Below, in pieces: positions 37,254-45,388 of a stretch of 64,000 nt of DNA; position 1 is the stretch's first letter, and every line of letters begins with the position of its first letter. Below the pieces are notes generated by a model, which was given only the letters and a program-made list of their open reading frames with translations, made no database searches and was not told the DNA's origin. Source of the stretch: an uncultured Gammaproteobacteria bacterium (lineage in GTDB: Bacteria > Pseudomonadota > Gammaproteobacteria > Arenicellales > JAANXG01); contig CAMYNL010000023.1 of the NCBI GenBank assembly GCA_947259705.1, positions 1-64,000 of the forward strand. The letters run 5' to 3'. Position numbers and translations under genes: made by a program.

Positions 37254-38237
37254 ATGTACCGCTGTGCGCTCATCCTGCTTGCTCTGTTGCCGCTGACTGT
37301 GCTGGCCGGCCAGGGTTATCGTCCGATCGCCGACCCCTCGGCGGACGACATTTTCGTCTTTGGATCCGAGCTGGTCAGGTTGAGCCGCGAACGAGCGGCT
37401 ATCGTGTGGCGCTCGCTGCCCGATGTGCAGACCTTTGAGCCGGCGATCAGCGATGACCTGGTGCTGGCCGGCAGCTCTCGCGGCCTCTACGCCTTGGACC
37501 GGGCCAGCGGCGCCGTTCGCTGGCGGATCAAGGCCGGCAGCATTCTTTACTCCCCCGCCGTGACGAGAGAGTACGCCTACGTTGCCGGACAGGATGGCAG
37601 TTTACGTGCCGTTGCGCTCAGCGATGGGCGCACACGCTGGCAGCGGCACTTTGCCGGCTGGCTCTATCCGCCGGCTGTGGCAGACGGCCTGTTGGTCACC
37701 GGCGGCAGCGCGAGAACCTTGTTCGGTATCGACCGCGGCAACGGCAAGACCCGCTGGACCATCGACCTGGGCAACGAACCCGTATACCGGTCGGTTGCAG
37801 TCGACCAGGGCAGGGTTGTGGTCACCGTCTTCGACGGCAGCGTTCTCATGCTCGATGCGCAAACTGGCGACACCCTGTGGCGGGTCGAGGACCAAGCGGC
37901 GAGCCGCCCCCCCGGCGTGGCCGCCGGCAGGCTGTACCTCGCCGGGCTGGACGGGGTGTTGCGGGTGCGCACAGCCGCCACCGGCAAGCTGATCTGGTCG
38001 CGGCGACTGCAATCGCCCCTGTCGGAACCGATCATCAGCGGCGGCGTGGTGGTGGTCACCGCCGCCGACCGCATCATTGCCCTGCATGCCCTATACGGCG
38101 GCGTGCTGTGGGAGAGATCGGCTCCGTTCATCCTTGCCGGCAGGCCCCGTATCTCGGGCGACAAGCTCATCCTGGTATCCCGGGATTATCGCCTCGCGGC
38201 ATGGCGCCTGCGCGGTATTCCGAAACTGAGTCACTGA
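37254..38237 (+). CDS. exported PQQ-like beta-propeller protein
   Basis: A 327-aa protein with a signal peptide (CALILLALLPLTVLA) and about six BamB-like blades, each with the pattern x-G-x-V/L-x-A-L-D-x-x-S/T-G-x-x-x-W (for example LYALDRASGAVRW, LFGIDRGNGKTRW, VLMLDAQTGDTLW). BamB itself is 390 aa and sits beside der; this one does not. ATG 37254 is the natural start before the signal peptide. The P460-like cytochrome gene follows 17 bp later, implying a joint periplasmic role. Confidence 0.85.
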   Translation: MYRCALILLALLPLTVLAGQGYRPIADPSADDIFVFGSELVRLSRERAAIVWRSLPDVQTFEPAISDDLVLAGSSRGLYALDRASGAVRWRIKAGSILYSPAVTREYAYVAGQDGSLRAVALSDGRTRWQRHFAGWLYPPAVADGLLVTGGSARTLFGIDRGNGKTRWTIDLGNEPVYRSVAVDQGRVVVTVFDGSVLMLDAQTGDTLWRVEDQAASRPPGVAAGRLYLAGLDGVLRVRTAATGKLIWSRRLQSPLSEPIISGGVVVVTAADRIIALHALYGGVLWERSAPFILAGRPRISGDKLILVSRDYRLAAWRLRGIPKLSH

Positions 38238-38254
38238 TCATAAGGAGAAACGAC

Positions 38255-38818
38255 ATGAAGACCTTGAGTATCCTTACCGCCCTGGCCGCCTTCCTGGTCG
38301 CGGGCTGTGCCGCCACTTCCAACGCGGGCGGTGCGGGCGCGGACGAAAAGCCCTTCGGCGGACCCGACAGCGTCGATTACGCGGCGGCATTGTGGAAACA
38401 GTTGAACAAGCACCGGCTGGTAGGGCCGGCAGCTATCTTGGGCAAACACTACCAGGGCGTCCACCCCCACGGCACGGTGCTGGACACCATCGAGGGAACG
38501 GTTGAAGTGGGCGGCCACCGGGGCGCCGTGATTGTGAAACGTAACTATGGCGGCGAAGCGGTCAGCATCGCCAATGCCGCCAACGATCCCGACAAGTACC
38601 TGCAGGCGGTGACCGTCATGTTCAAGCGCGAAGCCGGCTATGATGCCGAGAACAAGGACTGGTTCTGGGCCAAGTACACGCCGGCGGGGGCGGTCATGGA
38701 CAACCCGAAAGGCGTCGCCCTGGCCGGGCGGGTGGCCAAAGGCAAACAGCAGGGCTGTATCGCTTGCCACAAAGCCGCCCCGGGCGGCGACCTGGTCTAC
38801 CTGCACGATCGTTATTGA
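38255..38818 (+). CDS. cytochrome P460-like lipoprotein
   Basis: A 187-aa periplasmic c-type haem lipoprotein. The lipobox is LVAGC (Cys18). The body fits the cytochrome P460 fold (DWFWAKYTP, NPKGVALAGRV) and carries CIACH (Cys168, Cys171, His172) near the C-terminus, as in P460. P460 enzymes oxidise hydroxylamine; P460-fold relatives do other redox chemistry, so the substrate is open. AAGGAG lies seven bases before ATG 38255. Confidence 0.88.
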   Translation: MKTLSILTALAAFLVAGCAATSNAGGAGADEKPFGGPDSVDYAAALWKQLNKHRLVGPAAILGKHYQGVHPHGTVLDTIEGTVEVGGHRGAVIVKRNYGGEAVSIANAANDPDKYLQAVTVMFKREAGYDAENKDWFWAKYTPAGAVMDNPKGVALAGRVAKGKQQGCIACHKAAPGGDLVYLHDRY

Positions 38819-38893
38819 AGACGGCGCAGGCGCCCTGGCTGACTCAGTCGAGTAGGAGCAGGAAAAGCGGCCCCGAAAGCATTCACCGGCCAG

Positions 38894-39442
38894 TCAGCCC
38901 AGCGCTGCCGTCTCCCGCCGCGGACCGCCCGGCATGACGCCGGTAGTATCCTGGCCCCCGTGCAGCAGGCTGATCAACTGCAGCAGGGTGGCCGCGCCGC
39001 GCATCCGCCTCAGGTGCGCGCGCAGCGCCCGCAGCGTCCCGTCGCCGGGCAACCCGTCCACCGTGACCCCGGCATGGCCCTCAGGGGACAACATGTTGAG
39101 GGACTGTTGCAGCATGCGCACGGTGCGCCTCGCCCCCACGACGAGCGCGCTATGGTAGAGCGCCGCCGCCAGTGCCTGGTCCGGCAGCCTGTCGCCGGCC
39201 ACGCGGTCCCAATACTGTTGCTTGTGGAGGCGCTCCACCATCGCCGGCAGGTAGCGGTCACGGTCGAGGTTGGCGGGGAAGCCGGCCCGCCGCCGTGCGG
39301 CATCGATACGGCGCCAGCCGCGCCAGTGCGGATGGAAGCGACGGGATATCCCGCAGTACAGTTCGCCTCTGCGCCCCTCCTCGTCCACGTATCCCTCCGC
39401 TTGCGCCGCGACCTGCAAGAACGCCTTGTCAAAATCCGCCAT
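38894..39442 (-). CDS. GH108-type muramidase-like protein
   Basis: A 182-aa protein of the phage/secretion-type GH108 muramidase group. The family's EGGYV element appears as AQAEGYVDEEG (Glu16 the likely general acid), followed by CGISRRFHPHW; the middle helix-rich part and a C-terminal VTVDGLPGDGTLRALR resemble the attached peptidoglycan-binding segment. No signal peptide, holin or other phage gene is nearby, so export would need a partner. It is 17 bp downstream of the papain/hydrolase gene on the same strand. Confidence 0.75.
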   Translation of the reverse strand: MADFDKAFLQVAAQAEGYVDEEGRRGELYCGISRRFHPHWRGWRRIDAARRRAGFPANLDRDRYLPAMVERLHKQQYWDRVAGDRLPDQALAAALYHSALVVGARRTVRMLQQSLNMLSPEGHAGVTVDGLPGDGTLRALRAHLRRMRGAATLLQLISLLHGGQDTTGVMPGGPRRETAALG

Positions 39443-39458
39443 CGTGTCTCCTCCCTCG

Positions 39459-41306
39459 TCAGTACTCCAGGTTTTCTGCGCCGAATCCCGATTCGGGCTC
39501 CCCGCCCAGTATCCGGCCGAGGATATGATTCATGGTTACCGGGTCATTGTCGAAGCCGCCATGGGACTCGCTCTCGGTATCGATCGACTGTCCGTTCTTG
39601 CCGCGGCTGTAGGCGAAGCTCAACGGTGACAGGCCCAGGTCGGCGATGCCTTCGCTGTAGATCTTCATGCCCAGTATCGGTGCCTCCCGCTGCTCCTCGA
39701 AGGCCCGGGACACCAGGTACAGGAGCGATTTCCGGTATACGTGGATCACGTGATCGTCCCGCTCCAGCGGGTCGATGAGGTTGTAGACGGTCATCTGGTC
39801 GATGCCGCAGTCGTCGAGGTCCGCCACCAGCTGCGGATAATAATGGCTGTTGAAAAGATCCACGGTGGCGGCCGGCGCCATCAGCGAACAGGTGGCTACC
39901 CGTTGCGTCGGCACCAGCTGCTCCAGGGCCTCGAGCAAATAGGCCAGCAGGATGGCGCCGGTGCTGTGACCGACGAGATGGATCTGCAAGTCGCTGCGGC
40001 CCGCCTGCCAGACGGTGTCCAGAAAGGTGGCGATGACGCGGCTGCCGTCACCGTCAGCCGTGAAGGGCAAGCGTGCGCCGCTTTTCATCTCCCGCCACAG
40101 CGCGCGGCCGGGTACCCGCGTGGCCTGCTCGATGAGCCGGTCCGTCCAATCCATCAGGCCGCCAGCACGCTCGCTGACCTCTTCTTCCTTGCCCAGCACG
40201 ACATCCTTGATTTCCTCCATGACGCCGGTGTCATACATGAAGTGGTAGGGATACACCCGGTTGGCCTTGAACACCTCCTTCATTGCCGCGATCCGGCGCG
40301 CCGAATCGCCCGGGCTGTTCAGCCCGCCGTGGGCATAGAACAGCACATGGTCGTAGTCCGCGCTGTTCGCAAGCAGCTCGGCCGTGATCCTGACGTCGTC
40401 CAGATTGCTCCAGTAGCGGCCATGGTCGTGGAAACGACCGTCGTCCAGATGCACAAAGTGTCCGGCGATCTCGGCCCGCTCGGGATCGCGGGTGCCAAAC
40501 TCGAGCTGGCCGCGCGCCGCATCGGACATACCCGACATCGGTATGTGCCAGATCTGCGGCGTGGGCAGAGCCAGCCGCAGTACCCAGGCGTCCATGACGT
40601 TCCGGTGCCAGTCTTCGTAGCTCCACAAGGCGCTGCCGCGTTTACCCCAATCCTCACCCCAGGAGTTCTGCACCCAGAAACCCTTCGAGTTATAGCCGAC
40701 GATCGCGAAGGCATGGCCGCCGCGATCTGCGTCCCGTAACGGTATCTCTCCGGTCTCCTTGTCTACGGCGCTACGGTTCCAGCCTGCGTGAACCTGGGCC
40801 GAGCAATAGATGACGCCAGCTTCGTTGAGCGCCGCATGGTAATCGGAGATGCGCGAACCAAGTCGGTAGTAGGCGCCTACGGTATTGCTGCGGGCGTCCT
40901 TGGCTGCCTTGACGGTCATCTGTCCCGGATCGTTGGATTGATACGGCCAATAACTGTCACGGCACACCCCCATGTTGTACCAGCCCTTGATGGCGCCGCG
41001 GCAGCTCGATCCGTCATAGGTTTCGCCCCGCCACTCGTCGTATTTTTTTGCCATCTCGTAGAGCATGCGGGGACTGACCAGAACCCGGCTGCCACGCCGA
41101 CGGTTGAGCAGGTTGACGACCGCGGCAAGACCGAAACCGGTGCAGGCGCCCTCCACGCCCTGGTCGAGTATGCTGAGGCGGCGCGGCCGGGGCAGCGACT
41201 TCTTCAGCTGGATCAACGCCGGCTCGTAGACCCAGTCGCGGAAATCCGGTACGTCCTCGAAGGCGGTGAGCGCGAACTGACCAATCTTGGGGGGTTTTTG
41301 CGGCAT
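39459..41306 (-). CDS. papain-like peptidase fused to an alpha/beta-hydrolase
   Basis: A 615-aa soluble protein. The N-terminal C1 peptidase has oxyanion Gln49 and catalytic Cys55 (LDQGVEGACTGFG), His198 (GGHAFAIVGY) and Asn214 (NSWGEDWG). From about 310 a lipase-like domain follows: FYAHGG, then the nucleophile elbow GHSTG with Ser448, and a candidate catalytic His in HVIHVYRK. There is no pro-peptide, signal sequence or membrane helix. The fusion of a cysteine peptidase with a hydrolase is uncommon; with the muramidase gene 17 bp downstream it could be a toxin or lytic effector pair, or an intracellular processing enzyme. Both assignments of activity rest on motifs only. Confidence 0.82.
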   Translation of the reverse strand: MPQKPPKIGQFALTAFEDVPDFRDWVYEPALIQLKKSLPRPRRLSILDQGVEGACTGFGLAAVVNLLNRRRGSRVLVSPRMLYEMAKKYDEWRGETYDGSSCRGAIKGWYNMGVCRDSYWPYQSNDPGQMTVKAAKDARSNTVGAYYRLGSRISDYHAALNEAGVIYCSAQVHAGWNRSAVDKETGEIPLRDADRGGHAFAIVGYNSKGFWVQNSWGEDWGKRGSALWSYEDWHRNVMDAWVLRLALPTPQIWHIPMSGMSDAARGQLEFGTRDPERAEIAGHFVHLDDGRFHDHGRYWSNLDDVRITAELLANSADYDHVLFYAHGGLNSPGDSARRIAAMKEVFKANRVYPYHFMYDTGVMEEIKDVVLGKEEEVSERAGGLMDWTDRLIEQATRVPGRALWREMKSGARLPFTADGDGSRVIATFLDTVWQAGRSDLQIHLVGHSTGAILLAYLLEALEQLVPTQRVATCSLMAPAATVDLFNSHYYPQLVADLDDCGIDQMTVYNLIDPLERDDHVIHVYRKSLLYLVSRAFEEQREAPILGMKIYSEGIADLGLSPLSFAYSRGKNGQSIDTESESHGGFDNDPVTMNHILGRILGGEPESGFGAENLEY

Positions 41307-41440
41307 GTTGATGTCCCTGTCCTTGCGTCCCTGAATAGTGGCACGTCGGGGGTGACGGGAAAACTGCTTTGCGACCGAAGCTGGCGCCGCTTGTCCCCGG
41401 CGGCAGTTTATGCTGTACGGCCGCCGGCTACTGCGGACTG

Positions 41441-42301
41441 CTATCCGGCCCCGGACTCGCGGATCACCGGCCGTGCCGGGTCGGTGATCCAGTCACTCCA
41501 AGACCCGACATACAGCCGCGAGCCCGTCATGCCAGCCAACTCCATGGCCAGCAGGTTATGGCAGGCGGTGACACCCGAACCGCACATGTGGATGACGTTC
41601 CGTGCCGTTACGCGGTCACCCAGCAGGTCTCGATAGAGCGCTTGGAGCTCGGCCGGGGAACGAAAACGACCCTGCTGATCGAGGTTTTGGGCAAACGGCA
41701 GGTTCAGCGCCCCGGGGATGTGACCGGCGACCGGGTCGATGGGCTCCTTGGCGCCGATAAATCGCGTCGTCGCCCGCGCGTCCACGATTTGCAGCCCTGC
41801 CTCGTCCACGGCGGCCGCCACCTGCGCAGCGTCCACCCATGCCGAACCGTCCGCGTGCGGCAAGAAGGTTACGGCGTCGATTTCCGGTATTGCGTCATCG
41901 GTGGGATAACCCCCATCGAGCCAGGCCTGCCAGCCGCCATCCAGTACCGCGGCTGCACCGTGCCCGACCCAGCGCATCAACCACCACAGCCGCGAGGCCA
42001 CCGCACCGCCGCCGTCGTCATAAGCCACCACCTGCCGGCCGGCGGTGACGCCCTGGCCGCCCAGCCAGGCGGCGAACCTTTCCAAATCCGGTAACGGGTG
42101 GCGCCCGGTATCCGGACCCTTCGGGTCCGCTAAATCGTCATCCAGGTGCGCATAGCGGGCATTAGGAATATGCGCGCGGCGGTAGTCTTCCCGGCCACGC
42201 TCGGCCTTGTCCAGGCTGAAACGGCAATCGAATACCACCCAGTCGGGGTCATCGAGGTGGGCGGCGAGCTTGTCGGTACTCATGAGGGTGGTGATAGACA
42301 T
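41441..42301 (-). CDS. sseA: 3-mercaptopyruvate/thiosulfate sulfurtransferase
   Basis: A 286-aa tandem rhodanese. The active loop in the second domain is CGSGVTA with Cys240; CG(S/T)GVT is the mercaptopyruvate type, thiosulfate enzymes having CRKGVT. The first rhodanese domain is inactive as usual. Neither candidate start (42301 or 42283) has a good ribosome site. Divergent from the retropepsin-like gene. Confidence 0.9.
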   Translation of the reverse strand: MSITTLMSTDKLAAHLDDPDWVVFDCRFSLDKAERGREDYRRAHIPNARYAHLDDDLADPKGPDTGRHPLPDLERFAAWLGGQGVTAGRQVVAYDDGGGAVASRLWWLMRWVGHGAAAVLDGGWQAWLDGGYPTDDAIPEIDAVTFLPHADGSAWVDAAQVAAAVDEAGLQIVDARATTRFIGAKEPIDPVAGHIPGALNLPFAQNLDQQGRFRSPAELQALYRDLLGDRVTARNVIHMCGSGVTACHNLLAMELAGMTGSRLYVGSWSDWITDPARPVIRESGAG

Positions 42302-42378
42302 GGACGTGGTAGCGAGTCCCGCGTTGTGAAGCCTCGATGTTATGATAGCGCTCCGGTCGTCTCAAGCCTTGCTGCAGC

Positions 42379-43623
42379 ATGAAACACGCGCAAATGTGGG
42401 TGCTGATGGCCGCCCTGGTCGCGGTCGCGCTGCTGTGGCGGTCCGCGCCCGATCTCCCGGAGCAGCCCACAGTCACGCCAAACCCTCCACCCGCACCGGC
42501 CGCTGACTCGACAGGCGAGCGCGTCTTCGGCGCGGCCGGTAAGGTCACCTCCCTGCCGTTGCCACCACCTCCGCTGTCGACGCGCAATGCCCCCCGCGCC
42601 GACGCCCCGCCATTCGAGAGGCAGCTCGGCATGCTGTTGTCCCAGGACCGCTTCCAGGACGCCGTCAACCTCTATGACCAGCAGCACGGGCGGATCGACG
42701 ATGCCTCCCAGCGTCGCTACCGCGACTTCATCCTCAGGTTCGCCGACAGCGCGGCCCGCAACGATGAGCTCGACCGGGCGGCAGACCTGCTGGAGATATA
42801 CACCGGCCTGTTCTTCAAGGACGTGGCGGCGCTGTCCCTGCTTGCGGAGGTGCTGCACCGGGACGAGCGTTACCAGGCGGAGATCGACGTCCTTTATGCC
42901 GCCTTGAACGAGGCTCACCTGCAGGCCGACAGACGCCGCCTGCGCGACCGGCTGGACCGCGCCGTCGCGAACGCCGCCAGCAGGATCAACGAACAGCAGG
43001 GCCTGCCGGCGGTGATCCGTTTCTACCGTTCTCTGCTGCAAGGCGAGCCACTGCACGGCCCCTACCAGATCGCCCTGGCCCATGCCTATATCAAGAGCAA
43101 CGACACCGAGGCGGCCCAGACCATCCTCGACGGGGTCACCGACCCGGCGTTTCTCGACCAGGCCGCCGACCTGCGCAACCGCCTCGACGCCCGCCTAGCC
43201 GGCGAGGTCGGTATCCCGACCAAGGTGCCGTTACAGCCGGTGGCGGGTGGATACGCGGTTCCGGTAATAATCAACGGCCGCGTCCGGGCGACGCTGTTGA
43301 TCGATACCGGCGCCAGCCTGACTATCATTTCCCCCGCCGTGCTGAGACGTGCCGGTGTGGCGCTCGAACGGATCGAGCGCCAGGGCAGGTTCAACACCGT
43401 GAACGGGGTGATCACCGCCCCGATCGCCCGCCTGCGCACGCTGGCACTGTCGAGGGAGTTGGTGGAAAACATCGATGTCGGCGGAATCGCCCTCCCCGGT
43501 GTGCCGGGCATCGACGGCCTGTTGGGGATGAACGTCCTGCGCCGCTTCGAGTTCTCCGTCAGCGACACCGAGCAATTGCTAACGCTGGCTCCGCTGACCC
43601 GCACCGGCCAGCAGGCGCGCTAA
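42379..43623 (+). CDS. membrane-anchored retropepsin-like aspartic protease
   Basis: A 414-aa protein with an N-terminal helix (MWVLMAALVAVALLW), a proline-rich linker, a helical TPR-like middle (about 75-270) and a C-terminal clan-AA aspartic protease domain with LLIDTGASLTIIS (Asp about residue 309) and LLGMNVLRRFEFSV. Bacterial members act in the periplasm, possibly as dimers. Its last 45 bp overlap the convergent gene. Confidence 0.87.
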   Translation: MKHAQMWVLMAALVAVALLWRSAPDLPEQPTVTPNPPPAPAADSTGERVFGAAGKVTSLPLPPPPLSTRNAPRADAPPFERQLGMLLSQDRFQDAVNLYDQQHGRIDDASQRRYRDFILRFADSAARNDELDRAADLLEIYTGLFFKDVAALSLLAEVLHRDERYQAEIDVLYAALNEAHLQADRRRLRDRLDRAVANAASRINEQQGLPAVIRFYRSLLQGEPLHGPYQIALAHAYIKSNDTEAAQTILDGVTDPAFLDQAADLRNRLDARLAGEVGIPTKVPLQPVAGGYAVPVIINGRVRATLLIDTGASLTIISPAVLRRAGVALERIERQGRFNTVNGVITAPIARLRTLALSRELVENIDVGGIALPGVPGIDGLLGMNVLRRFEFSVSDTEQLLTLAPLTRTGQQAR

Positions 43624-44064
43624 GGCGAGCCCGGCGCGGCGCCCGATGCCCGGGAACTTGCTCTCCCGTGGACCGGCCACGTTGAGGATGCGGATGTCGC
43701 GGCGACGGAGCCAGTGGCGGAAACCGGCCACATCGAGTTCACGCTGCAGGTCGACCAGCCGCAGTGGCTTGCCGAGGCGACGGGCGCATTCCATGGTGAA
43801 CAGGGTGCCGCCTTCGGGCTCTCCCGTCCCCAGGATCAGTGTTCCGTCCGCGTCACGCACATTCCATTCCGTGCGTTGAGGGTAGTCGCGTCCCGGCGTT
43901 TCGGTCAACGGATAGCGGGCATCGATCGCGCCGTCTTCGGCCTGCCTGCCATGCGGACACCAGCCCCCGCAGGGGACCCCTCGCTGCAGCGCCCAATCAA
44001 GCGCGGCACGGTCGACCCCGGTCTGCCCCCCGGACAGAAGCTTGTGGACAAGCGGCGCTTGCAT
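43579..44064 (-). CDS. putative molybdenum carrier / YpsA-like protein
   Basis: A 161-aa Rossmann-like protein beginning LVHKLLSGGQTGVDRAAL, with WCPHGRQAEDG and LILGTGEPEGGT, as in the putative molybdenum-carrier family. ATG 44064 is used; the upstream frame to 44220 has no homology and runs into the LON-domain gene's region. It is convergent with the protease gene. Confidence 0.85.
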   Translation of the reverse strand: MQAPLVHKLLSGGQTGVDRAALDWALQRGVPCGGWCPHGRQAEDGAIDARYPLTETPGRDYPQRTEWNVRDADGTLILGTGEPEGGTLFTMECARRLGKPLRLVDLQRELDVAGFRHWLRRRDIRILNVAGPRESKFPGIGRRAGLALARLLAGAGQRSQR

Positions 44065-44112
44065 AAGCAACGCGTAGCGGCGTAGGCTCGAAGTCGGTAA
44101 ATATGAGTCACA

Positions 44113-44700
44113 ATGGATATCCTGACTATACCGCTGTTTCCGCTGCACACCGTCCTCTTCCCGGGCGGCAGACTGCCTTTGCGAATCTTCGAGCCGCGCT
44201 ATCTGGACATGATCAGCCACTGCGTGAAAACGGAATCGCCTTTCGGCGTATGCCTGATTGATAACGGAGGGGAAGCGGGAATAGCCGCACGACCCCGCGA
44301 AATCGGCACGCTGGCCACGGTCACCGACTGGAACCGTCTGCCCGATGGCCTGCTCGGCGTCATTGCCGAGGGCGGAACGCGGTTTTGCCTACGCTCTACA
44401 ACGGTGGAACGAAACCAGCTCCTCACCGGGCAGATCGCGCTCATCCCGGACGACACGCTGGCGGATGTGCCATCGGATTCACTGGAACTGGTCGAGCTGC
44501 TCAAACACCTGATCAAGGAAACCAGCCCCTCTTACAGCGTGAGCGAGGATAAGTTCGACGACGCGGCCTGGATCGGCTTCCGGCTAGCCGAGGTGCTGCC
44601 ACTCGAACCAGGCTTCAAGCAACAGCTGTTGGAAATGAGCAGCCCCATCGATCGCCTGCAACTGCTGCACGAAGTGGTCGAGGATCTGACCGAAGGCTGA
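44113..44700 (+). CDS. LON substrate-binding-domain protein
   Basis: A 195-aa protein consisting of the N-terminal LON domain only: IPLFPLHTVLFPGGRLPLRI, then EPRYLDMI and a helical tail. No ATPase or peptidase domain. Such stand-alone proteins are common in gammaproteobacteria and uncharacterised. ATG 44113; divergent from the molybdenum-carrier gene. Confidence 0.9.
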   Translation: MDILTIPLFPLHTVLFPGGRLPLRIFEPRYLDMISHCVKTESPFGVCLIDNGGEAGIAARPREIGTLATVTDWNRLPDGLLGVIAEGGTRFCLRSTTVERNQLLTGQIALIPDDTLADVPSDSLELVELLKHLIKETSPSYSVSEDKFDDAAWIGFRLAEVLPLEPGFKQQLLEMSSPIDRLQLLHEVVEDLTEG

Positions 44701-44713
44701 CCCGGTCACACAC

Positions 44714-44742
44714 TTTTGGAATCGCGCAGTCTGGTCTAGAAT
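44714..44742 (+). promoter_or_regulatory. candidate promoter of the tRNA-Ala gene
   Basis: TTTTGG at 44714-44719, a 17-bp spacer and TAGAAT at 44737-44742, 28 bp before the mature tRNA start. Reasonable sigma-70 match for a stable RNA gene. Confidence 0.5.
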
Positions 44743-44769
44743 AGCGGCCTTGGTAAGACATTCTTTATT

Positions 44770-44845
<76 letters not shown>

Positions 44846-45382
44846 TAAAAACAATAAGTTACGGTGACACCGAAGAGACAAAAAAAAACCGCTTAACGGT
44901 GTCGTAACGGTGAAACACCAAACGTCGGCAAACTCTCGTTTCTTCTCGGTGCCGCTGTTTCCTGTCCCCTTTCCCCCGTTTCTGGAATCACGACAAACAC
45001 CTCACTCACGGCGTTGCTACACTACCTGAAAACAACATCAAGACGACCTACAAGGGGACCATGAAAATCCGGTTACTACTTCTCGCCCTGGTGCTGTGTG
45101 TGCCCGTGCAGATCGCTACGGCGGGTGACCTGGAAGATGGGGTAGCAGCGTTTGAAAAAGGGTAACTATCAGACTGCGCATCGTTTGTCCCTGAAGGCGG
45201 CGGAACAGGGTCACGCGGAAGCGCAGAACAATCTCGGCGTGATGTACGCCAACGGCGAGGGCGTGGCGCAGGACCACAAGGAAGCCGTGAAGTGATTCCA
45301 CAAAGCGGCGGAACAGGGTTACGCAAATGCGCAGTACAGCCTCGGTCTGATGTACGCCAAAGGCCAGGGCGTGCTTCAGGAC

Positions 45383-45388
45383 TACGTA
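45383..45388. repeat. target-site duplication, left copy (TACGTA)
   Basis: TACGTA directly abuts the left end of the insertion sequence and recurs at 47117-47122 directly after its right end. The 6-mer is itself a palindrome. It gives the exact insertion point in the Sel1 gene. Confidence 0.85.

Noticed and set aside
37254..38237. BamB outer-membrane assembly factor
   Set aside because: Shorter than BamB, not next to der or hisS, and paired with a cytochrome gene instead.
38894..39442. Prophage remnant around the muramidase-like gene
   Set aside because: No holin, tail, integrase or terminase genes nearby; the neighbour is a peptidase/hydrolase fusion.
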